Shown here: positions 55,980-64,000 of the stretch, in pieces
Position numbering within the stretch: the first letter of the stretch is position 1
Layout of the letters: each line of letters opens with the position of its first letter
Source of the DNA: Nocardioides sp. CER19
GTDB taxonomy: Bacteria; Actinomycetota; Actinomycetes; Propionibacteriales; Nocardioidaceae
DNA length: 64,000 bases
Assembly: GCF_029846275.1 (NCBI RefSeq)
Contig: NZ_JARVWS010000003.1
Span: 124,001 to 188,000 of the forward strand
Direction: 5' to 3'
Position numbers and translations under genes: made by a program
Notes under the pieces: model-generated
Told to the model about the DNA's origin: nothing
What the model saw: the letters and a program-made list of their open reading frames with translations, nothing else
The model's database searches: none

Positions 55980-56938
55980 GCGCGGTTCCGGTGCCCGTAC
56001 CGCAGGAGCCGGCCGCACCCGCCTCCGCGCCCGTACGCCGGCGCCGCGGACGAACCGCGGAGCCGGAGTCGCGCGGCATCAGCTCGGCGTACGACCGCCG
56101 GGTGCCGGGCGCCCGCGTCGTCAGAGCGCTCGTCTCCGGCGGCCTCCTGGTCCTCCTCGTGGTCGTCGCGCTCGGGCCGATCCTGTGGCTGGCCAAGTCG
56201 GCCGTCACCCCGACACAGGACACGCTGCGCGACCCGATCGCGCTGTGGCCGCACGGCATCGACTGGGCGAACCTGCGCACCGCCTGGGTCGACATCGACC
56301 TCGAGCGCTACTTCGCCAACACCGTGGTCATCGCGATCGGGTCGTGGGCGGTGCAGATGCTGGTCGCCGTCACCGGCGGCTACGTCCTGTCGGTGCTGCG
56401 CCCGCCCGGGAGCCGGCTGCTCTACGGTCTGGTGCTGGGCACCATGTTCGTCCCCGCCGTCGTGCTGCTGGTGCCGCTCTACCTCACCGCGCTGGACGTC
56501 CCGCTGCTGCACGTCTCGCTCGTCAACACCTACTGGGGCGCGTTCCTCCCGGCCGGTGCGAGCGCGTTCAACGTGGCGATCGTGAAGCGGTTCTTCGACA
56601 ACCTGCCGCGCGAGATCATCGACGCCGCCCGGGTCGACGGCTGCGGTGACTTCCGGCTGTTCTTCAGCATCGTGCTGCCGATGTCGAAGCCGGTCCTCGG
56701 TGTCGTGTCGGTGTTCGCGGTGCTGGCCGCGTGGAAGGACTTCATCTGGCCGCTCGTGGTGCTCCCCGACCCGGCGAAGCAGCCGCTGTCCGTGCGGCTC
56801 CCCCGGTTGGCCAACGTCACCGAGCTCGACGTGCTCCTCGCGGCGCTGCTGATCTCCTGCATCGTGCCGATCGCGTTCTTCCTCGTGTTCCAGAGGATGT
56901 TCCTGCGCGGCGGTCTCGAGGGGGCGGTGAAGGGCTGA
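55976..56938 (+). CDS. Sugar ABC transporter permease (MalG type)
   Basis: A 320-residue permease with a 45-residue basic, disordered N-terminus followed by six helices. The EAA loop is IIDAARVDGCGDFRLFFSIVLPMSKPVL, and the WAKSAVTPTQDTL-type periplasmic loop and FFDNLPREIIDAA fit the MalG class. The GTG start overlaps the MalF-type stop. The gene ends 7 bases before the converging FAD/GcvT gene and no ATPase follows. Confidence 0.94.
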   Translation: MSAVPVPVPQEPAAPASAPVRRRRGRTAEPESRGISSAYDRRVPGARVVRALVSGGLLVLLVVVALGPILWLAKSAVTPTQDTLRDPIALWPHGIDWANLRTAWVDIDLERYFANTVVIAIGSWAVQMLVAVTGGYVLSVLRPPGSRLLYGLVLGTMFVPAVVLLVPLYLTALDVPLLHVSLVNTYWGAFLPAGASAFNVAIVKRFFDNLPREIIDAARVDGCGDFRLFFSIVLPMSKPVLGVVSVFAVLAAWKDFIWPLVVLPDPAKQPLSVRLPRLANVTELDVLLAALLISCIVPIAFFLVFQRMFLRGGLEGAVKG

Positions 56939-56945
56939 ACGCGCC

Positions 56946-59315
56946 TCAGCGCACGGGCGCGCGCAGCGAGAGCCGCACCGGAACCAGGGACCCCGCGACG
57001 TCGACGGTCCATGCGGAGCCCGCGAGGGTCTCCTCGGTGACCGGCCACCCCTTCACGTAGCCCAGGCCGACGGCCGCGCCGACCGCCGCGCTCCACGCCG
57101 CGGAGGTGACCTGACCGGCCGGGCGCCGGTCGGCGAGCAGCAGCTCGCCGCCCCAGAGCATGACGTCGGGGTCCTCGACGACGACGGAGAGGTAGCGGCG
57201 CGCCGGCGGGCGTGCCGCCGCCTCCCGCCCGAGGAAGTCCTTCGTCCTCGACAGCGCGAACGACAGGCCCGCCTCGCGCGGCGTCACGTCGGGGGTGAGC
57301 TCGCGGCCGTAGACGCGCCGCCCGAGCTCGGTGCGCAGCGCGTCGATCGTCTGGTAGCCGGCGTCGACGGCCCCCGCCGCGACCACCTTCTCGTAGACCG
57401 GCAAGGCGTCGGCGTTCGGCACGAACAGCTCCCAGCCGACCGGGTGGGAGTAGGCGGAGCGGAGCACGATCGTGCCGTCCGGCAGCCCATCGGGCACGGC
57501 CGCGTCGGGCCCGAACACGCCGATGACGGCGTAGTCGTCGGTCACGTCCCGCACCAGCGCTCCCGCCGGCAGGTGGCGGCGCAGGTGGTCGAGGTCGCGG
57601 TACGTCGTCGCCGCCGACGAGACGACGAGGAACTCCTCGTCGGCCAGCCGCGTCACCGTCACGTCGGCCTCGTAGCCGCCGCGTTCGCCCAGCCACGGCG
57701 TGTAGACGGACACGCCGACCGGCACGTCCACGTCGTTGGCGCACACCCACTCGAGCCCGGCCAGCGCGGCGGCGCCGCTCACGAGGTACTTGCTGAACGA
57801 CGTCTCGTCGAAGACCGCCGCCCCGCTCCGGCAGGCGCGCTGCTCCGCGACGCAGGCGGGCAGCCAGGACGGCTTGTCCCAGGAGTAGTCAAGCGACTCC
57901 GGACCGAAGACCAGCGGGCGCTCCCAGCCGTTGCGCGACCCGAAGAGGGCGCCCTTCCCTGCGAGCGTGCGGTGGAGCGGCGAGGTCCGCTGGGGGCGGG
58001 CCGTCTCGAACTCGCGGTTCGGCCACGGCACCGCGTAGTGCAACCCCAGGGTCTCGACCACGCGCCGTCGCAGGAAGGTCACGTCGTTCTGCCACGGCCC
58101 GAACCGGCGTACGTCGACCGCGACCAGGTCCTGCTGGGGCGACCCGGCGACGACCCACTCGGCGAGCGCCTTCCCGGCACCGCCCGCCGACGCGATCCCG
58201 ACCGAGTTGAACCCGCAGGCGACGAACAGCCCGGCGACCTCGGGCGTCTCCCCCAGGAGGAACTGGTTGTCCGGCGTGAACGACTCCGGCCCGTTGTAGA
58301 ACTTCCGGATCCCGGTGTGCTCCAGCGCGGGGATGCGCAGCACGGCCTGCTCCATCAGGACGGAGAAGTGCTCCCAGTCCTCGTCCAGCAGCTGGAACTC
58401 GAACGGGTAGGGGATCTGGTCCGGCGCCACCCACGGCTTCGCGTCGGGCTCGAACCCGCCGACGACGAGCCCGCCGACCTCCTCCTTGAAGTAGGTCCAG
58501 CCGTCCTGGTCGCGCATGATCGGGAGGTCCGGGTGCGTCCCGTCGACCTGCTCGGTGACGACGTAGAAGTGTTCCGCCGAGTGCAGCGGGACCGTGACAC
58601 CGACCGCGTCGCCCAGGGCCTTCGACCACTGCCCGGCGCAGAGGACGACGACCTCCGCCTCGACGTCGCCCCGGTCGGTCCGCACCCCGGTCACCCGCGT
58701 GGCCTCGCTGGTCGAGGAGCGAGCGCCAGCGCGCGTATCGAGACCGAGCACGCGCACCTTCTCCACGATGCGCGCACCCCGCTGGCGGGCCCCCTTCGCG
58801 AGCGACTGGGTCACGTCGGACGGGTTGACCTTGCCGTCGCCCGGCAACCACAGCGCCCCCAGCAGGTCATCGACCCGCATCGGCGGAAACAGCTCCCGGG
58901 CGCGCGCGGGGGTGACCAGCTCCGCCTCCAGCCCGTAGGCGGCCCCGTTGGCCGCCGTGCGGGCGAGCTGCACCATCCGGTCCGGCGTACGGGCGACGAC
59001 CAGCCCACCGACGTTGCGGTAGCCGGTCGCCAGCCCGGTCTCGGCCTCCAGCGAGGCGTAGAGCTCGGCCGAGTAGCTCACCAGCGCCGTCCCGCTCTCG
59101 CTGGCCCGCAGCGGGCCGACGAGGCCGGCGGCGTGCCAGGTCGTTCCCGACGACAGCCGGCCCTGCTCGAACAGCAGCACGTCGGTCCACCCGAGGCGGG
59201 TCAGGTGGTAGGCGACCGAGCAACCGACGATCCCGCCGCCCACGATCACGACGCGGGCGCGCTCGGGCAGCACCTGCCCTGAGGTGCCGAGGGACGAGGC
59301 GTCTCGAAGAGTCAC
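56946..59315 (-). CDS. FAD-dependent oxidoreductase/aminomethyltransferase fusion (dimethylglycine/sarcosine dehydrogenase-like)
   Basis: A 789-residue enzyme combining an N-terminal DAO-type FAD domain with a C-terminal GcvT-like folate domain. The dinucleotide motif is VVIVGGGIVGCSVAYHLTRLG, and SSGTTWHAAGLVGPLR is the covalent-FAD-type histidine region. The GcvT and GcvT-C parts (about 430-785) include DVPVGVSVYTPWLGERGGYEADVTVTRL and LSRTKDFLGREAA. Members oxidise N-methyl groups (dimethylglycine, sarcosine) and pass formaldehyde to tetrahydrofolate. The GTG start overlaps the kinase-like gene stop (GTGA). The exact substrate is inferred only to be an N-methylated amine. Confidence 0.92.
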   Translation of the reverse strand: MTLRDASSLGTSGQVLPERARVVIVGGGIVGCSVAYHLTRLGWTDVLLFEQGRLSSGTTWHAAGLVGPLRASESGTALVSYSAELYASLEAETGLATGYRNVGGLVVARTPDRMVQLARTAANGAAYGLEAELVTPARARELFPPMRVDDLLGALWLPGDGKVNPSDVTQSLAKGARQRGARIVEKVRVLGLDTRAGARSSTSEATRVTGVRTDRGDVEAEVVVLCAGQWSKALGDAVGVTVPLHSAEHFYVVTEQVDGTHPDLPIMRDQDGWTYFKEEVGGLVVGGFEPDAKPWVAPDQIPYPFEFQLLDEDWEHFSVLMEQAVLRIPALEHTGIRKFYNGPESFTPDNQFLLGETPEVAGLFVACGFNSVGIASAGGAGKALAEWVVAGSPQQDLVAVDVRRFGPWQNDVTFLRRRVVETLGLHYAVPWPNREFETARPQRTSPLHRTLAGKGALFGSRNGWERPLVFGPESLDYSWDKPSWLPACVAEQRACRSGAAVFDETSFSKYLVSGAAALAGLEWVCANDVDVPVGVSVYTPWLGERGGYEADVTVTRLADEEFLVVSSAATTYRDLDHLRRHLPAGALVRDVTDDYAVIGVFGPDAAVPDGLPDGTIVLRSAYSHPVGWELFVPNADALPVYEKVVAAGAVDAGYQTIDALRTELGRRVYGRELTPDVTPREAGLSFALSRTKDFLGREAAARPPARRYLSVVVEDPDVMLWGGELLLADRRPAGQVTSAAWSAAVGAAVGLGYVKGWPVTEETLAGSAWTVDVAGSLVPVRLSLRAPVR

Positions 59316-60217
59316 TGCGCCGCCTCCGCCAGCAGTCGTGGGAACTGCGCCGAGCCGAAGATCGCCCGCGCCTTGTCGTATCGCTCCATCCCCCACTCCC
59401 AGAAGTCGAACTCGATCGGGGACGCCGCTGCCTGGATGAATCCCCACAGCGACCACCCGTAGCAGCTGCAGAGCACCTGCAGCCGCACTCGGGCCAGGTC
59501 GGCGGCCGTGGGCGAGCCGAAGTAGGCCTCGACCCAGGCCTCGGTCTGCTCCGGGGTGAAGCCGCACTCGGTCGCCGTGTTGCCGAGCTCGAAGCAGGCG
59601 TCGTTGTTGCCGGAGTACTCGTAGTCGATGAGCCAGACCCGCTCCCCGTCGTCGAGGAAGTTCGCGGCCAGCAGATCGTTGTTGCACGGCACCGTCGGGC
59701 GGGGGGACGCGGTCAGGGCCCGGCGTACCTGCTCCCAGGCGTCGCCGTAGGACGCATACCCAGCGGGCAGGGCGAAGCCGCGCTCCTTGATCGTCCGGAC
59801 GTACGCCGCCTGGCGCGCGAACATGTCGAAGTCGTCGATGAACCTCGGCCCGGCGTGCAGGCGCCGTACCGCCGTCGCGGCTCGCCGCAGCACCGCCTCG
59901 TCCGCGAACGAGTCGTCGGTGAGCGCCGCGGCGTCGAGGTACTCGATGACGAGCACGCCCAGGTCGGGCCGGTACTCCACGACGGGCGCCGCGACGCCGG
60001 CCGCCGCGGCGGCGGCCGTGTTGGCCCACTCGGCGTCGCGGTCGATCCCGAGGAGCTCGGCCCCGGCCTGCGAGCACCGGGCGACCAGGTCGAGCGGCGG
60101 GTCGGCGCCGTCGTCGGTCGTGATCCGGAGGTTGGTGTTGGTCAGGCCGCCGGGCAGCGGGGAGACCCGCCAGGACCGCCCCGCCAGCACGGCGAGGCGG
60201 TCCAGCGCGATCGGCAT
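59312..60217 (-). CDS. Choline/ethanolamine kinase-like phosphotransferase
   Basis: A 301-residue aminoglycoside-phosphotransferase-fold protein of the choline kinase branch. The ATP region is PLPGGLTNTNLRITTDDG. The catalytic loop is PTVPCNNDLLAANFLDDG, where the canonical HNDL His is Asn, followed by the metal Asp in LIDYEYSGNNDACFELGN. Such proteins phosphorylate choline, ethanolamine or related amino alcohols. It lies between the permease and the dehydrogenase, overlapping the latter, so it belongs to the same pathway. A non-kinase role is possible given the His change. Confidence 0.82.
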   Translation of the reverse strand: MPIALDRLAVLAGRSWRVSPLPGGLTNTNLRITTDDGADPPLDLVARCSQAGAELLGIDRDAEWANTAAAAAAGVAAPVVEYRPDLGVLVIEYLDAAALTDDSFADEAVLRRAATAVRRLHAGPRFIDDFDMFARQAAYVRTIKERGFALPAGYASYGDAWEQVRRALTASPRPTVPCNNDLLAANFLDDGERVWLIDYEYSGNNDACFELGNTATECGFTPEQTEAWVEAYFGSPTAADLARVRLQVLCSCYGWSLWGFIQAAASPIEFDFWEWGMERYDKARAIFGSAQFPRLLAEAAQ

Positions 60218-60230
60218 CAGGCGGCCGGCG

Positions 60231-61850
60231 TCAGACGGCCGGCTCCGGCGAGAGCGGCGGCTCGACCGGCGGCTCGGGCTCGTCGATGGTGCTGATCGGC
60301 CCCTTGAACCAGTGCTTCACCGACACCTGCCACCAGATCGTCAGCAGGATCAGCGCACCGAGCGTGACGATCGGCGTGTAGTTGACGAACTTCCAAGCGA
60401 AGCCGTCCCGGAACGGCACCCCGCCGGGCACGGTCGGCAGCATCAGGTAGAGAGCGACGACGATGATCTCGACGACCGCGACGATGTTCATCCACTTGTA
60501 CTTCCGACCGTTGTTCCACGAGCCGACCTCGAACGAGTCGCCGTGCCGCCAGCGCAGGAAGATCGGGATCGCGAAGGAGAGGTACAGGCCCTCGACGGCG
60601 ATCGAGGTGACCGCGAAGAACGCGGTCGGCACGATGATGGGAGCGTCGGCGGTGCCGATGTTGACCTTGATCAGCGCCGGCAGGGTCAGGATCGCGGCCA
60701 GCACCGCGACCGTGATCACCGCGTTGGCGGGCACCCGGGTCGACGTGAGCCGGCGCAGGAACCCCGAGCCGGGCAGGGCGCGGTCGCGGCTGAACGCGAA
60801 CGTCATGCGGGACGCCGACGTCAGGCACGAGGTCGCGCAGAAGAACTGCGCCGACGCCGAGATGAAGAGCACGAGGCCGGCCCAGTGGCTGCCCATCGCC
60901 GTGTTGAACAGGTAGCCGACGCCACCGCCGCCGACACCCGCGTAGTCCGGGTCGCCGCCCGAGGTGTGCGGGATCGCGAACGTGACGGCGAGCAGCAGGA
61001 TGTAGCCACCGACGGCCGAGTAGAAGATCGACTGCCAGATGCCCTTGGCCGCGCCCTTCGCGGCGCCCGCGGTCTCCTCGGAGAGGTGGGCGGAGGCGTC
61101 GAACCCCGTGATCGTGTACTGCGTCAGCAGGAACGAGAACGGCAGGATCATGAACCAGAACAGCCCGCCGGTGGTCTTGCCGTCGTTGAACCCCGAGTTG
61201 TTGAACCGATCGGTGAAGACCTGCGAGAAGCTGAGGTGCTGGTCGGGGACGACGATCAGGATGATCACGATCGCGGTGGCGCCGATGACGTGCCACCACA
61301 CCGAGACGTTGTTCATGATCGCCATCAGGTGGCCGCTGAAGATGTTGAGGATCGCGCCCGCCGCCAGCACGATCAGGAACGTGATGAAGACCCGGGTCAG
61401 CGAGTAGCTGCCGGCGTACGACGACGAGAACGTGCTGATCGTCAGGTCGATGAACGTCGCGCAGCCGTAGGCGACGCCGGCGCTGACCGCGACCAGGCCG
61501 ATCCAGTTGAGCCAGCCGGTGTAGAAGCCGGCCTTCGGGCCGCCGAGCTTCGACGCCCACCAGTAGATGCCGCCCGAGGTCGGGAACGCCGACACCAGCT
61601 CCGACATCGTGAAGCCGACGATGAGGATGAAGACGCTGAGGATCGGCCAGGTCCAGGCGACCGCCGACGGACCGCCGTTGTTGATGGCCGCGGTGTAGTT
61701 CGTGAGGCAACCGGCCAGGATCGAGATGATCGAGAACGAGATCGCGAAGTTCGAGAAGCCGGACCACGACCGGGCCAGCTCCTGCTTGTAGCCCAGCTTG
61801 GCGAGATGGGCCTCGTCCTCGAGCGAGACTGTTTCATGTCCTTCAGGCAT
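60231..61850 (-). CDS. APC family amino acid/amine permease
   Basis: A 539-residue inner-membrane transporter with about 12 helices. LGYKQELARSWSGFSNFAISFSIISILAG and the ELVSAFPTSGGIYWWASKLGG motif mark it as an APC transporter of the GABA/amine/choline (ACT, BAT1) group. The tail is acidic and Pro-rich. The start at 61850 is preferred because GGAG is 6 bases before it; the earlier ATG at 61856 has no spacing. It is the first gene of the leftward catabolic operon and its promoter region contains the GntR-type palindrome. Confidence 0.9.
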   Translation of the reverse strand: MPEGHETVSLEDEAHLAKLGYKQELARSWSGFSNFAISFSIISILAGCLTNYTAAINNGGPSAVAWTWPILSVFILIVGFTMSELVSAFPTSGGIYWWASKLGGPKAGFYTGWLNWIGLVAVSAGVAYGCATFIDLTISTFSSSYAGSYSLTRVFITFLIVLAAGAILNIFSGHLMAIMNNVSVWWHVIGATAIVIILIVVPDQHLSFSQVFTDRFNNSGFNDGKTTGGLFWFMILPFSFLLTQYTITGFDASAHLSEETAGAAKGAAKGIWQSIFYSAVGGYILLLAVTFAIPHTSGGDPDYAGVGGGGVGYLFNTAMGSHWAGLVLFISASAQFFCATSCLTSASRMTFAFSRDRALPGSGFLRRLTSTRVPANAVITVAVLAAILTLPALIKVNIGTADAPIIVPTAFFAVTSIAVEGLYLSFAIPIFLRWRHGDSFEVGSWNNGRKYKWMNIVAVVEIIVVALYLMLPTVPGGVPFRDGFAWKFVNYTPIVTLGALILLTIWWQVSVKHWFKGPISTIDEPEPPVEPPLSPEPAV

Positions 61851-61940
61851 GCGCATCTCCTGCGAGTCAGTGGGGTCGCACCGAGTTGGCAACGGACGCT
61901 AGACCTGCGGGACAGGGGTGTAAACAGGTCGCTGCAAATT

Positions 61941-61958
61941 TGGTATGAACTCAGACCA
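61941..61958. promoter_or_regulatory. FadR/GntR-type operator between divergent catabolic genes
   Basis: TGGTATGAACTCAGACCA fits TGGTnTGAnnTCAnACCA, an 18-bp palindrome with the TGGT/ACCA arms usual for FadR-subfamily regulators. It sits between the permease operon (leftward) and the FadR-type gene (rightward), where one bound dimer could control both. Confidence 0.7.
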
Positions 61959-62012
61959 TAAATGCGGCGGGGGTCGTTGACGCTCCCCCGCTCTCGGAAC
62001 AGACTGACGGCC

Positions 62013-62768
62013 ATGACCCCCGCCCCCGAGACCTCTGCGGTGGCGCTGCCGGCGGCCCTGCCGGCAACCTTGCTGCGTCCAGTGAGGGGCCACCACGCGT
62101 TCGAGGCCTGCGTCGAGCAGGTCGCGACCGCGATCCGGCTCGGTGTCTACCCGCTCGGCACCACGCTGCCGCCCGAGCGCGAGCTGGCCACCCAGCTCGG
62201 CGTCTCGCGGGCCACGCTGCGGGAGGCGATGGCGGCCCTGCGCCAGGCCGGGCTCGTGCAGACGAGCCGCGGACGCGGGGGCGGGACGGTCGTCATCCTC
62301 AAGCCCCCCACGCCGTCGGCGCGGGCCGCCGCCCGGACCACGCCCGACCAGCGCGCCGACTGGCTCGACGCCCTCGCGTTCCGCCGGATCATCGAGCCCG
62401 GCGCGGCGGCGATGGTGGCCGAGGCGGGCCTGGACGACATGGCGCGGGCCCAGCTGCTCGCCTCGCACCAGGAGGTCGCGGCGGCGACGAAGCCCGCGCA
62501 GTACCGCCAGTCCGACTCCCGGTTCCACCTGACGATCGCGGCGCTGACCGGGTCGCACCGCGTCATCGAGTCGGTGACCTCCGTCCAGGCGACGCTGCAC
62601 GAGATGCTGCTCGCCATCCCCCAGCTCGAGACCAACATCGCCCACTCCGACGACCAGCACGCGGCCGTCGTACACGCCATCCTCGACGGGCGCCCCGACC
62701 GGGCCCGGCGGGCGATGGAGCAGCACTGCGACGACACGGCCGCGCTCCTGCGCGGCCTGCTCACCTGA
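62013..62768 (+). CDS. GntR-family transcriptional regulator (FadR subfamily)
   Basis: A 251-residue regulator. The winged helix (about 35-100) reads VATAIRLGVYPLGTTLPPERELATQLGVSRATLREAMAALRQAGLVQTSRGRGGGT, and the FCD effector domain (about 115-250) has RRIIEPGAAAMVAEAG, DSRFHLTIAALTGSHRV and DDQHAAVVHAILDGRPDRARRAMEQH with metal-ligand Asp and His residues. It probably controls the divergent permease/kinase/dehydrogenase operon and the downstream ligase gene through the TGGT/ACCA palindrome. The ATG at 62013 is chosen by similarity; an upstream ATG at 61962 is in frame. Confidence 0.93.
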   Translation: MTPAPETSAVALPAALPATLLRPVRGHHAFEACVEQVATAIRLGVYPLGTTLPPERELATQLGVSRATLREAMAALRQAGLVQTSRGRGGGTVVILKPPTPSARAAARTTPDQRADWLDALAFRRIIEPGAAAMVAEAGLDDMARAQLLASHQEVAAATKPAQYRQSDSRFHLTIAALTGSHRVIESVTSVQATLHEMLLAIPQLETNIAHSDDQHAAVVHAILDGRPDRARRAMEQHCDDTAALLRGLLT

Positions 62769-62785
62769 CGACCCCTAGGAGCGCC

Positions 62786-64000
62786 GTGCCCACACCTCGC
62801 AACGACCGGCACCTGTCGATGAGCGAGCTGCTCACCGACGTCTCCACCGGTGCGATCGACACCGTCATCGTCGCGTTCACCGACATGCAGGGGCGGCTGC
62901 AGGGCAAGCGCCTGCACGCCCGCTACTTCGCCGACCACGTCGTCGAGCACGGCACCGAGGGGTGCAACTACCTGCTCGCCGTCGACGTCGACATGAACAC
63001 CGTCGACGGCTACGCCATCTCCTCCTGGGACCGCGGGTACGGCGACATGGAATTCGTCCTCGACGAGCGGACCGTCCGCCGGCTGACCCACCTCCCCGGC
63101 ACCGTCATGGTGCAGTGCGACCTCGTGTGGCCCGACCACACGCCGGTGCTGCAGTCGCCGCGCGGCATCCTCGCCAAGCAGCTGGAGCGGGTGTCGGCGC
63201 GCGGCTGGACCGCCCTGGCCGGCACCGAGCTGGAGTTCATCGCGTTCGACAACACCTACGAGCAGGCGTGGAACGCCGGCTACCGCGACCTGACCCCGGT
63301 CAACAGCTACAACGTCGACTACTCGATCCTCGGCACGACGCGGGTCGAGGGCCTGCTCCGGGCGATCCGCAACCACATGTACGACGCAGGGCTCGACGTC
63401 GAGGGCGCGAAGGGCGAGTGCAACCTCGGCCAGCACGAGATCGGCTTCCTCTACGCCGACGCACTCACCACCGCTGACAACCATGTCGTCTACAAGAACG
63501 CCGCCAAGGAGATCGCCGCCCAGCAGGGCCGGGCGATCACGTTCATGGCGAAGTACAACCAGCGCGAGGGCAGCTCCTGCCACATCCACCTCTCCCTGCG
63601 CGGCGAGGACGGGTCGCTGGTGTTCTGGGACGGCGCCGGCCGCGAAGGCACGCGCACCGAGCTCTACGACCACTTCGTCGCCGGGGTGCTCGCGACGATG
63701 GCCGACTTCACGCTCCTCTACGCACCCAACGTCAACTCCTACAAGCGCTTCGCCGACGGCTCCTTCGCACCCACCACGATCGCGTGGGGCGAGGACAACC
63801 GCACCTGCGCAGTGCGGCTCGTCGGGCACGGGTCCGGTGCGCGGATGGAGAACCGCGTCCCCGGCGCCGACGTGAACCCCTACCTCGCGCTGGCCGCGAT
63901 GATCGCCGGCGGCCTGCACGGGATCGAGGAGGAGCTGCCGCTCCCCGAGGCACTGGTCGGCAACGCCTACACGTCGGGCCTGCCGAAGGTGCCGAACACC
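62786..64000 (+). CDS. Glutamine synthetase family protein (gamma-glutamyl-amine ligase-like), cut by window edge
   Basis: The first 405 residues of a glutamine-synthetase-fold ligase are visible. The N-terminal beta-grasp part reads DTVIVAFTDMQGRLQGKRLHARYF. The catalytic part shows GTELEFIAF (Glu metal site), GECNLGQHEIGFLYADAL, a FMAKYNQREGSSCHIHLSL substrate site and NSYKRFADGSFAPTTIAWGEDNRTCAVRL. This divergent set is typical of PuuA/GlnA3/GlnA4-like enzymes that add glutamate to polyamines or ethanolamine rather than making glutamine. The GTG start follows TAGGAG, 17 bases after the regulator stop, so the two are co-transcribed. The C-terminus is missing. Confidence 0.9.
   Translation, partial: MPTPRNDRHLSMSELLTDVSTGAIDTVIVAFTDMQGRLQGKRLHARYFADHVVEHGTEGCNYLLAVDVDMNTVDGYAISSWDRGYGDMEFVLDERTVRRLTHLPGTVMVQCDLVWPDHTPVLQSPRGILAKQLERVSARGWTALAGTELEFIAFDNTYEQAWNAGYRDLTPVNSYNVDYSILGTTRVEGLLRAIRNHMYDAGLDVEGAKGECNLGQHEIGFLYADALTTADNHVVYKNAAKEIAAQQGRAITFMAKYNQREGSSCHIHLSLRGEDGSLVFWDGAGREGTRTELYDHFVAGVLATMADFTLLYAPNVNSYKRFADGSFAPTTIAWGEDNRTCAVRLVGHGSGARMENRVPGADVNPYLALAAMIAGGLHGIEEELPLPEALVGNAYTSGLPKVPNT

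Noticed and set aside
53100..56018. A 972-codon open frame on the minus strand opposite the glucoside cluster
   Set aside because: Antisense to four recognised genes of one operon; no motif is visible in it.
61962..62012. ATG at 61962 as start of the FadR-type regulator
   Set aside because: It would begin only 3 bases after the operator palindrome and add a basic 17-residue extension not expected for the family.

Overview
The window is very GC-rich and densely coded, with short intergenic gaps (no gene-free stretch reaches 300 bases). It carries mycothiol biosynthesis (mshC), DUF3090, DUF5703 and SCO1664-type genes, an EF-G2 paralogue, and many GTG starts preceded by TANNNT leaderless promoters. 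Together these point to an actinobacterium, probably Nocardioides or a close relative; the genus is inference. Gene order at 0.6-13 kb looks like a conserved actinobacterial core chromosome. I see no phage genes, transposases or CRISPR arrays.

Layout. 0-5.3 kb: the end-truncated HAD phosphatase, cobalamin-dependent methionine synthase metH and a PAC2 protein. 5.4-8.8 kb: a leftward block of histidine phosphatase, DUF3090, SCO1664-type kinase-like protein and mshC. 8.8-15 kb: CorA, UppP, aldo/keto reductase, DUF5703, M20 peptidase and a SulP transporter. 15.1 kb: tRNA-Leu(GAG) with a strong hairpin terminator. 15.2-24.7 kb: a membrane protein, a secreted GH3 beta-glucosidase, flavin reductase, a secreted HAD phosphatase, a cytoplasmic sulfite-oxidase-like Mo enzyme overlapping its probable FAD/NAD reductase, an orphan LysR ligand-binding domain, galK and a low-complexity protein. 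24.7 kb: a 96-bp near-palindrome. 24.8-33 kb: nucleosidase, a translationally coupled acyl-CoA dehydrogenase pair under a probable TetR-type operator, peptide deformylase, a SpoU methyltransferase, small hypotheticals, a lipoprotein and an ABC-2 exporter.

33-38 kb holds a giant secreted fusion of a type I phosphodiesterase domain with a 5'-nucleotidase, and a siroheme/CobA-type methyltransferase fusion. 38-45.4 kb is a candidate cell-surface polysaccharide locus: a membrane-anchored GH18-like protein with two chitin-binding modules, divergent from two processive GT2 synthases, with an EAL (c-di-GMP phosphodiesterase) gene and a 71-residue membrane protein between and after them. 45.4-50.6 kb: EF-G2, a flavin reductase/luciferase-like monooxygenase pair and a membrane SpoIIE phosphatase.

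50.8-56.9 kb is an alpha-glucoside utilisation cluster (LacI regulator, GH13 glucosidase, lipoprotein binding protein, two permeases; no ATPase). 56.9-64 kb is a divergent catabolic locus: leftward APC permease, choline-kinase-like protein and FAD/GcvT dehydrogenase; rightward FadR-type regulator and a glutamine-synthetase-like ligase running off the edge. An operator-like palindrome lies between them. The likely substrates are methylated amines, amino alcohols or polyamines, and the exact one is not visible from sequence.

The strongest candidates for unexplored biology are the GT2/EAL/GT2 surface-polymer locus, the divergent amine-catabolism locus, the phosphodiesterase/nucleotidase fusion and the asymmetric acyl-CoA dehydrogenase pair.
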